Of a stretch of DNA of 64,000 nucleotides, positions 63,754 through 64,000 are shown one piece after another. The stretch lies in the NCBI RefSeq assembly GCF_014170375.1, contig NZ_LZZW01000010.1, positions 186,001 to 250,000 on the forward strand. The letters are read 5' to 3'. A program made the position numbers and the translations under genes. How positions within the stretch are numbered: the stretch's first letter is position 1; each line of letters begins with the position of its first letter. Under the pieces are notes generated by a model. The model was not told the origin of the DNA. It did no database searches and saw only the letters and a list, made by a program, of their open reading frames with translations. Source of the DNA: Variovorax sp. UMC13 (GTDB lineage: Bacteria; Pseudomonadota; Gammaproteobacteria; Burkholderiales; Burkholderiaceae_C).

Positions 63754-64000
63754 CGTGTGCACTCCGGAACAATGTTCTTGCTGCAGTCGCCGTCCAGTTT
63801 CACCGGCACGCCCGAATAGCGCACCGGCCGGAGGTCCTGCCCCTCGGTGCCCTGGCGGGCCTCGAGCGTGGGGTCTTCGCGCTTGCGCGCCACCGACAGC
63901 GCCAGCTCGCTGAACTCGACCGCGCTGCGGTTCAGGCCCATGTCGGCGATCTGGTCGTGCTCGGGGCTGCGGTAGATCACGAACGCGTCGGTGAACGCGT
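63750..64000 (-). CDS. C-terminal end of a gene coupled to tpsB, probably TpsA exoprotein (partial)
   Basis: An open frame running to the right edge of the window; only the last ~83 residues are visible. A start-type GTG occurs at 63980, but the frame is open beyond it. The visible part is polar, with two Cys near the end (LDGDCSKNIVPECTR), and no domain is recognisable. Because its stop overlaps the tpsB start by four bases, it is most likely the cognate TpsA, or another gene of that operon. The identity is inferred from context alone. Confidence 0.55.
   Translation of the reverse strand, partial: AFTDAFVIYRSPEHDQIADMGLNRSAVEFSELALSVARKREDPTLEARQGTEGQDLRPVRYSGVPVKLDGDCSKNIVPECTR

Overview
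The window is a GC-rich (roughly two-thirds G+C, by eye) stretch of a betaproteobacterial chromosome, most likely Comamonadaceae and close to Variovorax. This rests on gene content: phasin, Bug/TTT periplasmic binding proteins, a Lrp-linked phhA-hpd pair, a vanillate demethylase, a Burkholderiales-type RpoD with a long Ala/Lys-rich N-terminus, and a full liv branched-chain amino acid transporter. No tRNA, rRNA, CRISPR array, insertion sequence or prophage was seen. The window opens inside a YVTN beta-propeller gene and closes inside what looks like the exoprotein gene of a two-partner secretion system.

Layout. 1-2 kb: YVTN propeller (5' cut off) and a LOG-family protein. 2-4.8 kb: an efflux operon (MFS pump, an unknown 151-residue protein, TetR regulator) with a near-ideal palindromic operator upstream. 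4.8-11 kb: a tightly packed five-gene minus-strand operon (pncB, CitMHS/NhaD-like antiporter, 2-hydroxyacid dehydrogenase, rmuC, MFS). 11.2-14.1 kb: CsbD, a secreted Lys/Ala-rich protein, thioesterase, phasin, SDR dehydrogenase. 14.2-21.3 kb: YihY, DnaG, RpoD and a Bcr/CflA pump. 21.5-24.1 kb: phenylalanine hydroxylase and 4-hydroxyphenylpyruvate dioxygenase, with a divergent Lrp regulator.

24.1-39.7 kb is the most distinctive region. A 2,662-residue exported protein (DUF11-like modules, then about nine SdrD/Cna-B-like modules, then a degenerate OmpA-like end) is translationally coupled (ATGA) to a 1,430-residue OmpA-domain plus predicted outer-membrane beta-barrel protein. Upstream lie an OmpR-type response regulator and a divergent 7TMR-DISM-like histidine kinase. 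Three TGAC cores at exact 10-bp spacing lie in front of the giant gene, the geometry expected of an OmpR-family binding site. I propose this as one regulated cell-surface system.

39.7-44.5 kb: livKHMGF. 44.7 kb: class C beta-lactamase. 45.9-50 kb: vanA, a GntR regulator and vanB, divergent from a MetE-like methyltransferase. 50-53 kb: LysR, a DapA-family enzyme and a Bug binding protein. 53.3-57.5 kb: cardiolipin-synthase-like PLD protein, ROK-like kinase, and a fused osmoprotectant binding protein/permease without an adjacent ATPase. 57.5-61.9 kb: a second Bug protein, an isocitrate/isopropylmalate-type dehydrogenase, a GST and an aldehyde dehydrogenase. 62-64 kb: a TpsB/FhaC-type transporter coupled to the cut-off upstream gene.

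Two repeat families are visible: a roughly 85-100 bp oriented intergenic element (five copies, two tandem pairs, plus a partial) and a tandemly duplicated quasi-palindrome of about 157 bp between livH and livK. Functions are assigned by reading translated motifs; no database search was run.
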